Positions 7,883-15,218 of a stretch of 64,000 nt of DNA are shown piece by piece. The DNA is from Streptomyces beigongshangae (GTDB lineage Bacteria; Actinomycetota; Actinomycetes; Streptomycetales; Streptomycetaceae), in assembly GCF_019710745.1 (NCBI RefSeq), contig NZ_JAHKJW010000029.1, forward strand, positions 1 to 64,000, in the 5' to 3' direction. How positions within the stretch are numbered: the first letter of the stretch is position 1; each line of letters starts with the position of its first letter. The translations under genes were made by a program, and so were the position numbers. Below the pieces are notes generated by a model, which was not told the origin of the DNA, did not search any database, and saw only the letters and a program-made list of their open reading frames with translations.

Positions 7883-9097
7883 CTACCAGTCGTGCAGGGT
7901 GCCGTCGTGGAGCCGGTTGACGGGCAGGTACGCCTGCTCGTAGGGGTGCGCCGCGGCGAGCTCCTCGTTCAGTTCGACACCGAGCCCGGGGGCCTCGCCG
8001 GGGTGGAGGTGGCCGTCCTCGAAGGTGTACGCATGGGGGAACACCTCGTGGGTGAGGGGGGTGTGGCCGGAGTACTCCTGGATGCCGAAGTTGTGGACGG
8101 CCAGGTCGAGGTGGACGGCCGCGGCCATGCCGACGGGCGAGATGTCCTCGGGACCGTGGATGGCGCTCTTGATCTGGTACTGCGCGGCGAAGTCGAAGAG
8201 CTTGCGCAGCGGGGTGACGCCGCCGAAGTGCGTGACGGCTGAGCGGACGTAGTCGATCAGCTGCTCGGTGATGAGGCCCTGGTAGTCGTGGACGGTGTTG
8301 AACACCTCGCCGATGGCCAGGGGGGTGGTGGTGTGCCGGCGCACCAGGCGCAGGGCCTCCTGGTTCTCCGCGGGGGTGCAGTCCTCCAGCCAGAAGGGCC
8401 GGTAGGGCTCCAGGTCCTTGCCGAGGCGGGCGGCCTGGACGGGGGTGAGCCGGTGGTGGGCGTCGTGCAGGAGGGGCAGGTCGGGGCCGAACTCGGAGCG
8501 CACGGCTTCGAAGACCGCCGGCATGTGGCGCAGATAGGCGTCGGTGTCCCAGTCCTCCACCAGGGGGCGGACCTGCTGGTGGAGGACGGCGGCGCCGTCG
8601 GCGTCGGTGGTGTGGACGCCGTAGACGGCCTTGAGCCCGGGGATCCCGGACTGGACGCGGACGGCGGGGTAGCCCTCGGCGAGGCGTGCGCGCACCGAGT
8701 CGAGGAGCTCGGGTATGTCGCGGCCGTTGGCGTGTCCGTAGGTGCCCACGCGCCGGCGGCTGGCGCCGCCGAGGAGCTGGTAGAGCGGCAGGCCGGCGGC
8801 CTGCGCCTTGATGTCCCACAGGGCCACGTCGACGGCGGCGATCGCGGCCATGGTGACCGGTCCGCGCCGCCAGTACGCGCCGCGGTAGAGGTACTGCCAG
8901 GTGTCCTCGACGCGGTGCGGGTCCAGGCCGACGAGCAGCGGGGCGACGTGCTCCGACAGGTAGCCGGCCGCGGCCAGCTCCCGGCCGTTGAGCGTGGCGT
9001 CCCCGAGTCCCGTCAGGCCCTCGTCGGTGGTCAGCTTGAGCGTGACGAAGTTGCGGCCGGGGCTGGTGACGACGACCTTCGCGTCGACGATCTTCAT
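7883..9097 (-). CDS. manD: D-mannonate dehydratase (ManD/RspA family)
   Basis: A 404-residue enolase-superfamily enzyme that would dehydrate D-mannonate to 2-keto-3-deoxygluconate. Strong ManD marks are MKIVDAKVVVTSPGRNFV at the start, YRGAYWRRGPVTMAAIAAVD, DVALWDIKAQAAGLPLYQLLGG, HANGRDI, the metal-binding HDAHHRLTP and WLEDCTPAENQEAL, then GEVFNT and HGPEDISPVGMAA. The ManD group includes efficient mannonate dehydratases, weak gluconate dehydratases and RspA-like members, so activity level is not certain. I use the ATG at 9097, preceded by GAAAGAG, rather than the GTG at 9115. It is the last gene of a unit with a sugar importer, suggesting import and breakdown of a uronate-derived sugar. 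Confidence 0.88.
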   Translation of the reverse strand: MKIVDAKVVVTSPGRNFVTLKLTTDEGLTGLGDATLNGRELAAAGYLSEHVAPLLVGLDPHRVEDTWQYLYRGAYWRRGPVTMAAIAAVDVALWDIKAQAAGLPLYQLLGGASRRRVGTYGHANGRDIPELLDSVRARLAEGYPAVRVQSGIPGLKAVYGVHTTDADGAAVLHQQVRPLVEDWDTDAYLRHMPAVFEAVRSEFGPDLPLLHDAHHRLTPVQAARLGKDLEPYRPFWLEDCTPAENQEALRLVRRHTTTPLAIGEVFNTVHDYQGLITEQLIDYVRSAVTHFGGVTPLRKLFDFAAQYQIKSAIHGPEDISPVGMAAAVHLDLAVHNFGIQEYSGHTPLTHEVFPHAYTFEDGHLHPGEAPGLGVELNEELAAAHPYEQAYLPVNRLHDGTLHDW

Positions 9098-9140
9098 GCG
9101 TGTGGGCTCTTTCACGGTAGGTGCGGGGGAGGGTGCTGCG

Positions 9141-10001
9141 TCAGCCCTTGGTGGCGCCGGAGGTCAGCCCGGCGATGAGGTACTTCTGGCCCAGGAGCGC
9201 GGCGAGGATGACGGGCAGGGTGATCAGGGTGGTCGCGGCCATCAGCCCGCCCCAGTCGGTGCTGGCGTAGGAGATGAAGTTGAACAGGGTGACCGGGACG
9301 GTCTGGGTGCGTTCGTCCGCGAAGACCAGGGCGAACATGAAGTTGTTCCAGCTGAAGACGAACGCCAGCAGGGACGCCGTCGCGGTGCCGGGCGCGGCCA
9401 GGGGGAGCGTGATGCGCCAGAAGGCGCCGAACGCGCTGAGGCCGTCGACCTGGGCGGCCTCCTCCAGTTCCACCGGCAGGCCGGCGAAGAAGCTGATCAT
9501 GATCCACATGATGAGCGGCACGGAGACGAACATGTGGCTCAGGACCAGTGCCGTGTAGGAGCCGACGAGTCCCATCTGCGCGAACAGGTAGTACCAGGGC
9601 ACCAGCAGGGAGATCGCCGGGACGATGCGGGCGACGAGGATCACGGAGGCCGTGCGGTGCATCGCGAAGCGGCCGACGGCCCAGGCGGCGGGCACGGCGA
9701 TCACCACGGACAGGGCGGTGGACACCACGCCGACCAGCAGCGAGTTGCCCATGGAGCGGACGATCTGGCCGGCTTCGAAGACGGAGCGGAAGTTCTCCAG
9801 GGTGGGGGTGAACCACAGCCCCACGGAAGGGTCGGTCACCTGGACGTTCGTCTTGAACGCGGCCGCGAGCATCCACACGATCGGCAGGGCGAAGACGAGC
9901 GCGACCAGGATGACGGCGGCCACCTGGGCGGCCGAGCCGATCCGCCGGCGCCGGGTGCGGGACGCCGCGGCCGAGGGGGCGGGGCCGGTCGTGGTGGTCA
10001 T
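9141..10001 (-). CDS. Sugar ABC transporter permease, MalG type
   Basis: A 286-residue inner-membrane protein with six predicted transmembrane helices. The cytosolic EAA loop is clear near residue 190 (EEAAQVDGLSAFGAFWRITLPLAAPG). It forms the channel of a CUT1 importer with the MalF-type protein encoded upstream, whose stop it overlaps by 4 nt (ATGA). The N-terminus is a short Ala/Arg-rich cytosolic tail. Substrate is unknown; the gene order suggests a uronate or oligogalacturonide product. Confidence 0.92.
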   Translation of the reverse strand: MTTTTGPAPSAAASRTRRRRIGSAAQVAAVILVALVFALPIVWMLAAAFKTNVQVTDPSVGLWFTPTLENFRSVFEAGQIVRSMGNSLLVGVVSTALSVVIAVPAAWAVGRFAMHRTASVILVARIVPAISLLVPWYYLFAQMGLVGSYTALVLSHMFVSVPLIMWIMISFFAGLPVELEEAAQVDGLSAFGAFWRITLPLAAPGTATASLLAFVFSWNNFMFALVFADERTQTVPVTLFNFISYASTDWGGLMAATTLITLPVILAALLGQKYLIAGLTSGATKG

Positions 10002-10960
10002 GCGTTCTTCCCTCCGCCGCGGCGGCGCATGAGGATGACGACACCGATGATGAACAGCGTGAACAGGACCAGGACGGCCGAGGCCAGGCCGTACTCCTGG
10101 TAGTCGAAGGTGAGGCCGTAGGCGTAGACGTTGAGCGTCTCGACCTCGAAGTCCGAGCCGCCGCCCGCGCCCTTCGTCGCGTAGAGGAGGTCGAAGGTCT
10201 TCAGCGCGTCGACCGCGCGCAGCACCAGGGCGGTGGCCAGGGTGGGGGCGAGCATGGGCAGCGTGACGTACCGGAAGCGCTGCCAGGCTCCGGCCCCGTC
10301 GACGAGCGCCGCCTCCTCCGGCTCGTCGGGCAGCGTGGTGAGGCCCGCGAGCAGCAGCAGGGTCATCATCGGTGTCCACTGCCAGACGTCGATGAGCATC
10401 AGGGTGGGCAGGGACTGCCCGACCGAGCCGAGGAACTCCTGGCGGGGCAGGCCGACCGAGGCCAGCAGGTGGTTGGCGATGCCGTTGGTCGGGTCCAGGA
10501 TCAGCAGCCACAGGATGCCGATCGCCACGGGGGTGGCCAGCAGCGGGACGATCAGGACGGTGCGCACCCAGCGGATGCCGCGGAACGGCCTGCGCAGCAG
10601 CATCGCCAGCGCCAGCCCGAGCACGGTCTCCAGGAGCACGGCGCCGACGGTGAAGACGACGGTGCGGCTCACCGCGGGCCAGAAGCGCCGGGTGTCGCCG
10701 AGCGCGTCGGTGAAGTTGGTCAGCCCGACGTGCTCCTTGCCGGCGTTCACCGCGCCGAAGGCGTCGGTCAGGCTCAGGTTCGCGGTGAAGACCAGCGGAA
10801 AGACGATCATGAGGCCGACGAACAGCAGGGCCGGGGCGAGCATCGCCCACTTCAGCCGGCGGTTGGCCTGCTCGAAGGTGCGGGCGGGCCGCAGGAGGCG
10901 GCCGCGGGGAGCCCGCCGCTTCCCGCCGGCCGGTGCGGTGGCGAGTCCGGTGGCGCCCAT
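9998..10960 (-). CDS. Sugar ABC transporter permease, MalF type
   Basis: A 320-residue CUT1 permease with an N-terminal basic tail, about six transmembrane helices and the EAA loop EEAALVDGAGAWQRFRYVTL. The ATG at 10960 shares one base with the stop of the binding-protein gene (TGATG), and the 3' end overlaps the MalG-type gene. No ATP-binding subunit is encoded nearby; in Streptomyces such importers are usually powered by the shared ATPase MsiK encoded elsewhere. Confidence 0.92.
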   Translation of the reverse strand: MGATGLATAPAGGKRRAPRGRLLRPARTFEQANRRLKWAMLAPALLFVGLMIVFPLVFTANLSLTDAFGAVNAGKEHVGLTNFTDALGDTRRFWPAVSRTVVFTVGAVLLETVLGLALAMLLRRPFRGIRWVRTVLIVPLLATPVAIGILWLLILDPTNGIANHLLASVGLPRQEFLGSVGQSLPTLMLIDVWQWTPMMTLLLLAGLTTLPDEPEEAALVDGAGAWQRFRYVTLPMLAPTLATALVLRAVDALKTFDLLYATKGAGGGSDFEVETLNVYAYGLTFDYQEYGLASAVLVLFTLFIIGVVILMRRRGGGKNA

Positions 10961-12288
10961 CAGGACTCCTTGTGACGGTTGTCGCGGACGAGGAAGTCGG
11001 TGAACTCGGCATGGGCGTCCCGCGCCACGGGACGGACCGGTTCGCCGAGGACGGCCGCGACGAGGGGCCGGCCGATGATGTCCCTGGCCCGGCCCACCTG
11101 GAGCACGCGGGGGCGGTCGTAGCCGAGACCCCGTCCGGCGTTGGTCCGCATGGCCTGCGCCAGCTCGGGCGGGAACTTCTCCAGGGTCTGCGGGTCCTCC
11201 CACACCGACGCCCTGGCGCCGGGGATCCCCTCGGCCTGGAGCTTGCGGGACTGGGCGACCCCGGCCGCCCAGCGGATGAACTGCCAGGCGTCGTCGCGCA
11301 GCAGGGAGAACTTGTTGATGCCCAGGCTCCAGGACGGGATGTTGTGGGGCCTGGCGCCGGCGGGGCCGGCCGGGAAGGGGGCGAAACCGACGGACTCGCG
11401 CACCTGCTGCGTCGCCACCTCGGGGTCCAGGAAGCTGCTGTAGATGGCGTCGGCGTCGATGTAGAAGGCCGCCTTGCCCTGCGCGAAGATCGGCATGGCC
11501 TGCTCCAGGCTCATGTTGGTCGCCCCCGGCGGCCCGGTCCGGCCCAGCAGCCGCCCGTAGTACTCGTACGCGGCGATCGCCTGACGGCTCCCGATGCCGG
11601 AGGCTCCGTCGACGACGAAGTCACCGCCGTGCGAGTAGAGGAAGCTCGACCACTGCGAGACCGCTCCGCTGCGCTGGCCGCGGCCCACGAACCCGTACCT
11701 GCCCCGGCCCCGGTCGGCCGCCTCCAGCGCCGCCGACATGAGCGCGTCGAGCGTACGGGGGACACCTCCCAGGCCGGCGACGAGGTCCTTGCGGTAGTAG
11801 AGCACCGGGCGCTCCGTCACGACGGGGACGCTCAGCACCCTCCCGGCGCTGGCGGACGCCTCGCGCGGAGCCTCCTGGAAGTCCTGCCAGGCGAACTCCC
11901 GGTCCCCCTCGACGCGGTCGGTCAGGTCCACGAGCCAGTCGTTGTGCGCGAACAGCAGCTGCTCCTGCAGCGCGCGCACCATCATGACGTCCACGTCCGT
12001 ACCGGAGGCGTTCAGCTTGACGTTGTAGCTGCTGGAGAGCTGGTCCGCGGTCAGCAGGGTCATGGAGACCCGGCGGCCGACGAGGTCCTCGAACTCTCCC
12101 AGCCGGCGCTTGACCGCCTGGGACCAGACGTGGTTGATCGCCATGATCCGCAAAGGGGTGCCGGAGGTCGGCTTCCCCCCGCCCGGCGCACACGCGCCGA
12201 GCGTCATGGCCCCGCCCGCGGCCGCCGCTCCCGCGACGGCCAGCCGGCCGAAGGAGCGCCGGCTCAGAAGCCGGCTGTTTGTGGACAT
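10960..12288 (-). CDS. Sugar ABC transporter substrate-binding lipoprotein
   Basis: A 442-residue extracellular binding protein of the bacterial family 1 type. It starts with a Tat motif (RRSFGRLAVAG) followed by a lipobox ending in LGAC, so it is probably exported by Tat and lipid-anchored at Cys33. Later motifs (MAINHVWSQAVKRRLGEFE, GKAAFYIDADAIYSSF, WQFIRWAAGVAQSRK) fit the family. It leads the operon binding protein, MalF, MalG, mannonate dehydratase. A FadR-type operator lies 57-73 bp upstream of the start and the GntR gene is next upstream. Confidence 0.9.
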   Translation of the reverse strand: MSTNSRLLSRRSFGRLAVAGAAAAGGAMTLGACAPGGGKPTSGTPLRIMAINHVWSQAVKRRLGEFEDLVGRRVSMTLLTADQLSSSYNVKLNASGTDVDVMMVRALQEQLLFAHNDWLVDLTDRVEGDREFAWQDFQEAPREASASAGRVLSVPVVTERPVLYYRKDLVAGLGGVPRTLDALMSAALEAADRGRGRYGFVGRGQRSGAVSQWSSFLYSHGGDFVVDGASGIGSRQAIAAYEYYGRLLGRTGPPGATNMSLEQAMPIFAQGKAAFYIDADAIYSSFLDPEVATQQVRESVGFAPFPAGPAGARPHNIPSWSLGINKFSLLRDDAWQFIRWAAGVAQSRKLQAEGIPGARASVWEDPQTLEKFPPELAQAMRTNAGRGLGYDRPRVLQVGRARDIIGRPLVAAVLGEPVRPVARDAHAEFTDFLVRDNRHKES

Positions 12289-12344
12289 CCTCGTCCCTTG
12301 CCTCTCTGCCTTGCTCGTGCGTGACCCCCCGGACTGTCTGGTCT

Positions 12345-12361
12345 AACTGGTAGGACCAGTT
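12345..12361. promoter_or_regulatory. FadR/GntR-type operator
   Basis: AACTGGT (12345-12351), AGG, ACCAGTT (12355-12361): a perfect 17-bp palindrome containing the FadR-subfamily core TGGTnnnACCA. It sits upstream of the binding-protein operon and about 170 bp from the end of a FadR-type regulator gene. An extra TGGT half-site precedes it at 12339-12342. Confidence 0.75.
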
Positions 12362-12527
12362 GGGTCGGTGTGACCGTAACAGAGGGAAACACGCCTGCAA
12401 CAGCCCTCATGGCCTGCAAGTTCCGAAGTCCGGCCCCGAAGGGCGCAGCGCCGGGCGGCGGGCCCGGCCCCGCCGGGGACGGCTGCGCCCGGCGCGGCTG
12501 CGCCGGGGAGGGCTGCGCCGGGGGCGG

Positions 12528-13313
12528 TTACGCCTGGCGCTGTTCCAGGAGGGTCTCGATGTGGTTGCGGGCCATGAGGTCCACCTGCACGTCCAGGTCG
12601 GGACCGTAGGTGCGCAGCCCCAGCATCAGGTGCTCACGCATCCGCGCGGAGGCCAGCTCCGCGTCGCGGGCCTCCAGCGCCTCGAAGATCTCCGGGTGGT
12701 GCGGGACCCCCGGCTCGCCGATCGACGGGTCGGAGTTCGAGCGGAGCATCAGCTCGAACATCATCCCGCTGATCGACGACAGCATGATCCGCAGCACCGG
12801 GTTCTTGCTGGCCACCGCGATGGCGTCGTGGAAGGCGAGGTCGGCCCGCGCCTTGTCGACCACGTCGCTCGCGCCCTCCAGGGCGTCCCGCGCGGTGCGC
12901 AGTGCGCTGATGTCGTCCTCGGTGGCCCGCAGCGCGGCCAGCCGCACCATCTCGGTCTCCACGGGGATCCGGGCCTCGATGAGCTGACGCACGGTCGGTC
13001 GCCCGGCCCGGTACAGGGCGTCGTAGCCCCTGGCCTGCCCGGAGGTCTGCTCGCACACGAACGAGCCGCGCCCCGGCGCCACCTCGATCAGGTGCTGTGC
13101 CTCCAGTCGCCGCAGCACCTCGCGCACCACGCCCCGGCTCGCCTCGAACTCGACCGCCAGTTCACGCTCCGACGGCAGCTTCTGCCCGACGGGGATCTGC
13201 CCCGACCGGATGTCGTGCTCCAGCCGCCGGGCGATCCGCTCGGTCAGCAGTCCACGATGAGCGGGTCCGTGCGGAACGCGGGGCGGGGCGGACGACTGGC
13301 CGGAGGACTGCAT
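12528..13313 (-). CDS. GntR-family regulator, FadR (FCD) subfamily
   Basis: A 261-residue regulator. The winged HTH covers residues about 22-90 (LLTERIARRLEHDIRSGQIP, KLPSERELAVEFEASRGVVR, LRRLEAQHLIEVAPGRGSFV). The all-helical FCD ligand domain follows, with metal or ligand residues in HDAIAVASKNPVL and a His pair in PGVPHHPEIFEAL and MREHLMLGL. FadR-type proteins with an adjacent uronate operon often sense hexuronates or aldonates (UxuR/ExuR/LldR kin). The start ATG at 13313 was chosen for the conserved HTH spacing; it lies 58 bp downstream of the MDMPI gene. It most likely represses the sugar importer and mannonate dehydratase through the site at 12345. Confidence 0.9.
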   Translation of the reverse strand: MQSSGQSSAPPRVPHGPAHRGLLTERIARRLEHDIRSGQIPVGQKLPSERELAVEFEASRGVVREVLRRLEAQHLIEVAPGRGSFVCEQTSGQARGYDALYRAGRPTVRQLIEARIPVETEMVRLAALRATEDDISALRTARDALEGASDVVDKARADLAFHDAIAVASKNPVLRIMLSSISGMMFELMLRSNSDPSIGEPGVPHHPEIFEALEARDAELASARMREHLMLGLRTYGPDLDVQVDLMARNHIETLLEQRQA

Positions 13314-13384
13314 GCCTGCATGATACGGGGCGGTGTCCGCGGTCACCGGCGGCGGACCGCGGACCCGGCGGTGGGGCGATACAC

Positions 13385-14431
13385 CTAGAGCCAGGCCAGT
13401 GACGCCGCCCGCTCCAGCACGTTCCGTACGGCGTCCGCGTCGCCCGTCGCGCTCCTCGGCACCGAGGCGGGGGTGTGCCGGCCCCCGACCAGCAGGCAGA
13501 AGTCCACGGCCCGCAGCGTGAGTTCGCCCCGGACCGGCTCGCCCCCGGCGCCCAGCACCCACCGGGCGTCGTCCCCGGCGTCCGGCACGGCGAACAGCAC
13601 CGGCGCCGCCGCGGGCCCCAGCGCCGGGCCGAGCAGCCGGACGGCCAGCCGGACCAGCCGCCCCAGGTGCTCCCCGGGCGGCGGCGGCACGGCGAGCCCG
13701 AGCGCACGGCCGACGTCGTCCGTGTGGATCCACGTCTCGAAGGCTCGCACCAGGAAGTGGTCGGCCACGGGCAGCCGTACGCCCGTCAGCTCCATGACGC
13801 GCGCGGCCCGCCCGGCGTCCAGGGCCTCGGCGGTGGCCAGCAGCGCGGCGCTCTGCGCGGACCACGCCGCCACCGTCCGGTCCGGGGAGCGCGTCCGCTC
13901 GTACGCGATCACCTCGGCGGTCCGGGTCTCCCAGGCGTCCTCCCACCCCGTGTCCCGTGTGATCCGGGAGGGCGGCGCGTGCGTCCGCACACCGAGACCG
14001 CGGGCCAGTCCCTCGTCGGCGGCGATCAGATGGCCGACGGTGTCCCGCACGTCCCAGTCGTGCACCACCGGTGTGCCCCAGGGGCGGTGGCCGCCCACCT
14101 CGCGCAGCAGCGCCGTCAGGGAGCAGACCGCGGCCGCGTACGGGGCGGCGTGCGCGGCGACGCGCGGCGCGGCGGGCCGCGCCCGTAGGGCGAGGGCGAC
14201 CACACCGTCCGGCCCGGCACCACCGCCCGGCCCGGTGCCCGGGGCGGGCGGTTCCGGCGCCCCCGGCGGCCCGTCCAGCAGCCGTACCGTCTCGCGCAGC
14301 CGCTCCGCCTCCGCGGCGCAGCTCTCGCATTCCGCCAGGTGCGGCGGCACGGCCCGTTCGTCCGCGGACTGCAGCGCGCCGAGGGCCCAGGCGGCCAGCA
14401 GCTCGGGAACGCCGTCGTGGTCGTCGCTCAC
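13385..14431 (-). CDS. Zinc-finger anti-sigma/mycothiol-dependent maleylpyruvate isomerase-like fusion
   Basis: A 348-residue protein with two parts. Residues about 1-60 form an anti-sigma zinc finger (ELLAAWALGALQSADERAV, then HLAECESCAAE, an H-x3-C-x2-C ZAS motif). After a Pro/Gly-rich linker, residues about 95-340 match the maleylpyruvate isomerase, mycothiol-dependent (DinB-like) domain: WGTPVVHDWDVRDTVGHLIA, AFETWIHTDDVGRALGL. It lies 25 bp after the ECF sigma gene and has a strong GGAAGGAGG site before its GTG start. The pairing suggests an anti-sigma factor whose output could depend on mycothiol, metal or redox state; that link is inference. No transmembrane segment is seen. Confidence 0.85.
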   Translation of the reverse strand: MSDDHDGVPELLAAWALGALQSADERAVPPHLAECESCAAEAERLRETVRLLDGPPGAPEPPAPGTGPGGGAGPDGVVALALRARPAAPRVAAHAAPYAAAVCSLTALLREVGGHRPWGTPVVHDWDVRDTVGHLIAADEGLARGLGVRTHAPPSRITRDTGWEDAWETRTAEVIAYERTRSPDRTVAAWSAQSAALLATAEALDAGRAARVMELTGVRLPVADHFLVRAFETWIHTDDVGRALGLAVPPPPGEHLGRLVRLAVRLLGPALGPAAAPVLFAVPDAGDDARWVLGAGGEPVRGELTLRAVDFCLLVGGRHTPASVPRSATGDADAVRNVLERAASLAWL

Positions 14432-14456
14432 GGGATGCCTCCTTCCCCTGCCGCCA

Positions 14457-15164
14457 TCATGCGCCCTTCTCCCACGCCGGATCCGGCGGCCCCGACGACT
14501 CCGGCGGCTCCGACGGCTCGGGCGGCTCCGACGGCTCCGGCGGCTCGGGCGACCCCGACGGCTCCGGCGGCTCGGGCGCATCGGCCAGCGACACGGCCAG
14601 CCTCCGCAGCGCGGACCGCAGCCGGGTCTTCGCGGTGCCCTCCGGGATGCCCAGCTCGACGGCGGCCTGGCGGTAGGTACGCCCCGCGAAGTAGGCGAGG
14701 TGCACCACCTCCCGCTGGGACTGCGGGAGTTCGGCCAGCGCGGAGTGCAGCAGGAGCGCGCGTTCGCGGTCCACGACCGCCTCGTCGGGACCGGGGCCGG
14801 CGTCCGGGATCGCATGCAGCGCCGAGTCGTCCGCCCGGGTGTCCTTGCGGTGCCGGGCCTCGCTGCGCACCCAGTCCACGGCCCGCCGGTGCGCGAGCAC
14901 GGACAGCCAGGTGCGCAGCGAGCCCCGGCCCGCGTCGAACGCGTACGGCCTGCTCCACAGCTGGGCGAAGACCTCCTGCGCCACGTCCTCGGCGGCCACC
15001 GTGCTGCGCGTGACCCGGACGGCGACGCGCCGGACCAGACCGCCGTACGCCGTGTACGCCTCGGCCAGCGCGGACTCGTCGCCGTACACCAGCCGCCGGT
15101 GCAACTCCGCGTCGGAGGACGGCCGTTCGGATGTGTGGAGAGTCGGCTCCACCGGCACCACCAC
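14457..15164 (-). CDS. ECF RNA polymerase sigma factor
   Basis: A 235-residue ECF sigma factor of the SigK/RpoE-like group. Region 2 is at residues about 25-95 (DESALAEAYTAYGGLVRRVA, AEDVAQEVFAQLWSRPYAFD, GSLRTWLSVLAHRRAVDW) and region 4 at about 135-190 (ALAELPQSQREVVHLAYFAG, YRQAAVELGIPEGTAKTRLR). The last 45 residues are a Pro/Glu/Ser repeat not needed for the fold. The GTG start lies inside a 22-nt perfect palindrome and there are in-frame GTG codons one after another, so the exact start is uncertain by a codon. The zinc-finger partner follows at once. Confidence 0.9.
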   Translation of the reverse strand: MVVPVEPTLHTSERPSSDAELHRRLVYGDESALAEAYTAYGGLVRRVAVRVTRSTVAAEDVAQEVFAQLWSRPYAFDAGRGSLRTWLSVLAHRRAVDWVRSEARHRKDTRADDSALHAIPDAGPGPDEAVVDRERALLLHSALAELPQSQREVVHLAYFAGRTYRQAAVELGIPEGTAKTRLRSALRRLAVSLADAPEPPEPSGSPEPPEPSEPPEPSEPPESSGPPDPAWEKGA

Positions 15165-15175
15165 CTCGTGGTGCC
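15154..15175 (-). promoter_or_regulatory. Hairpin over ECF sigma start codon
   Basis: GGCACCAC (15154-15161), six-base loop, GTGGTGCC (15168-15175). In the mRNA this can fold over the GTG start and close to the ribosome-binding region (GGAAGG at 15173-15178), so it may limit translation, or be a DNA operator. Confidence 0.45.
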
Positions 15176-15218
15176 CTTCCTAGCGCCCCCGTGGGCCGCA
15201 CGCCAGTGGGCCGGGCCG

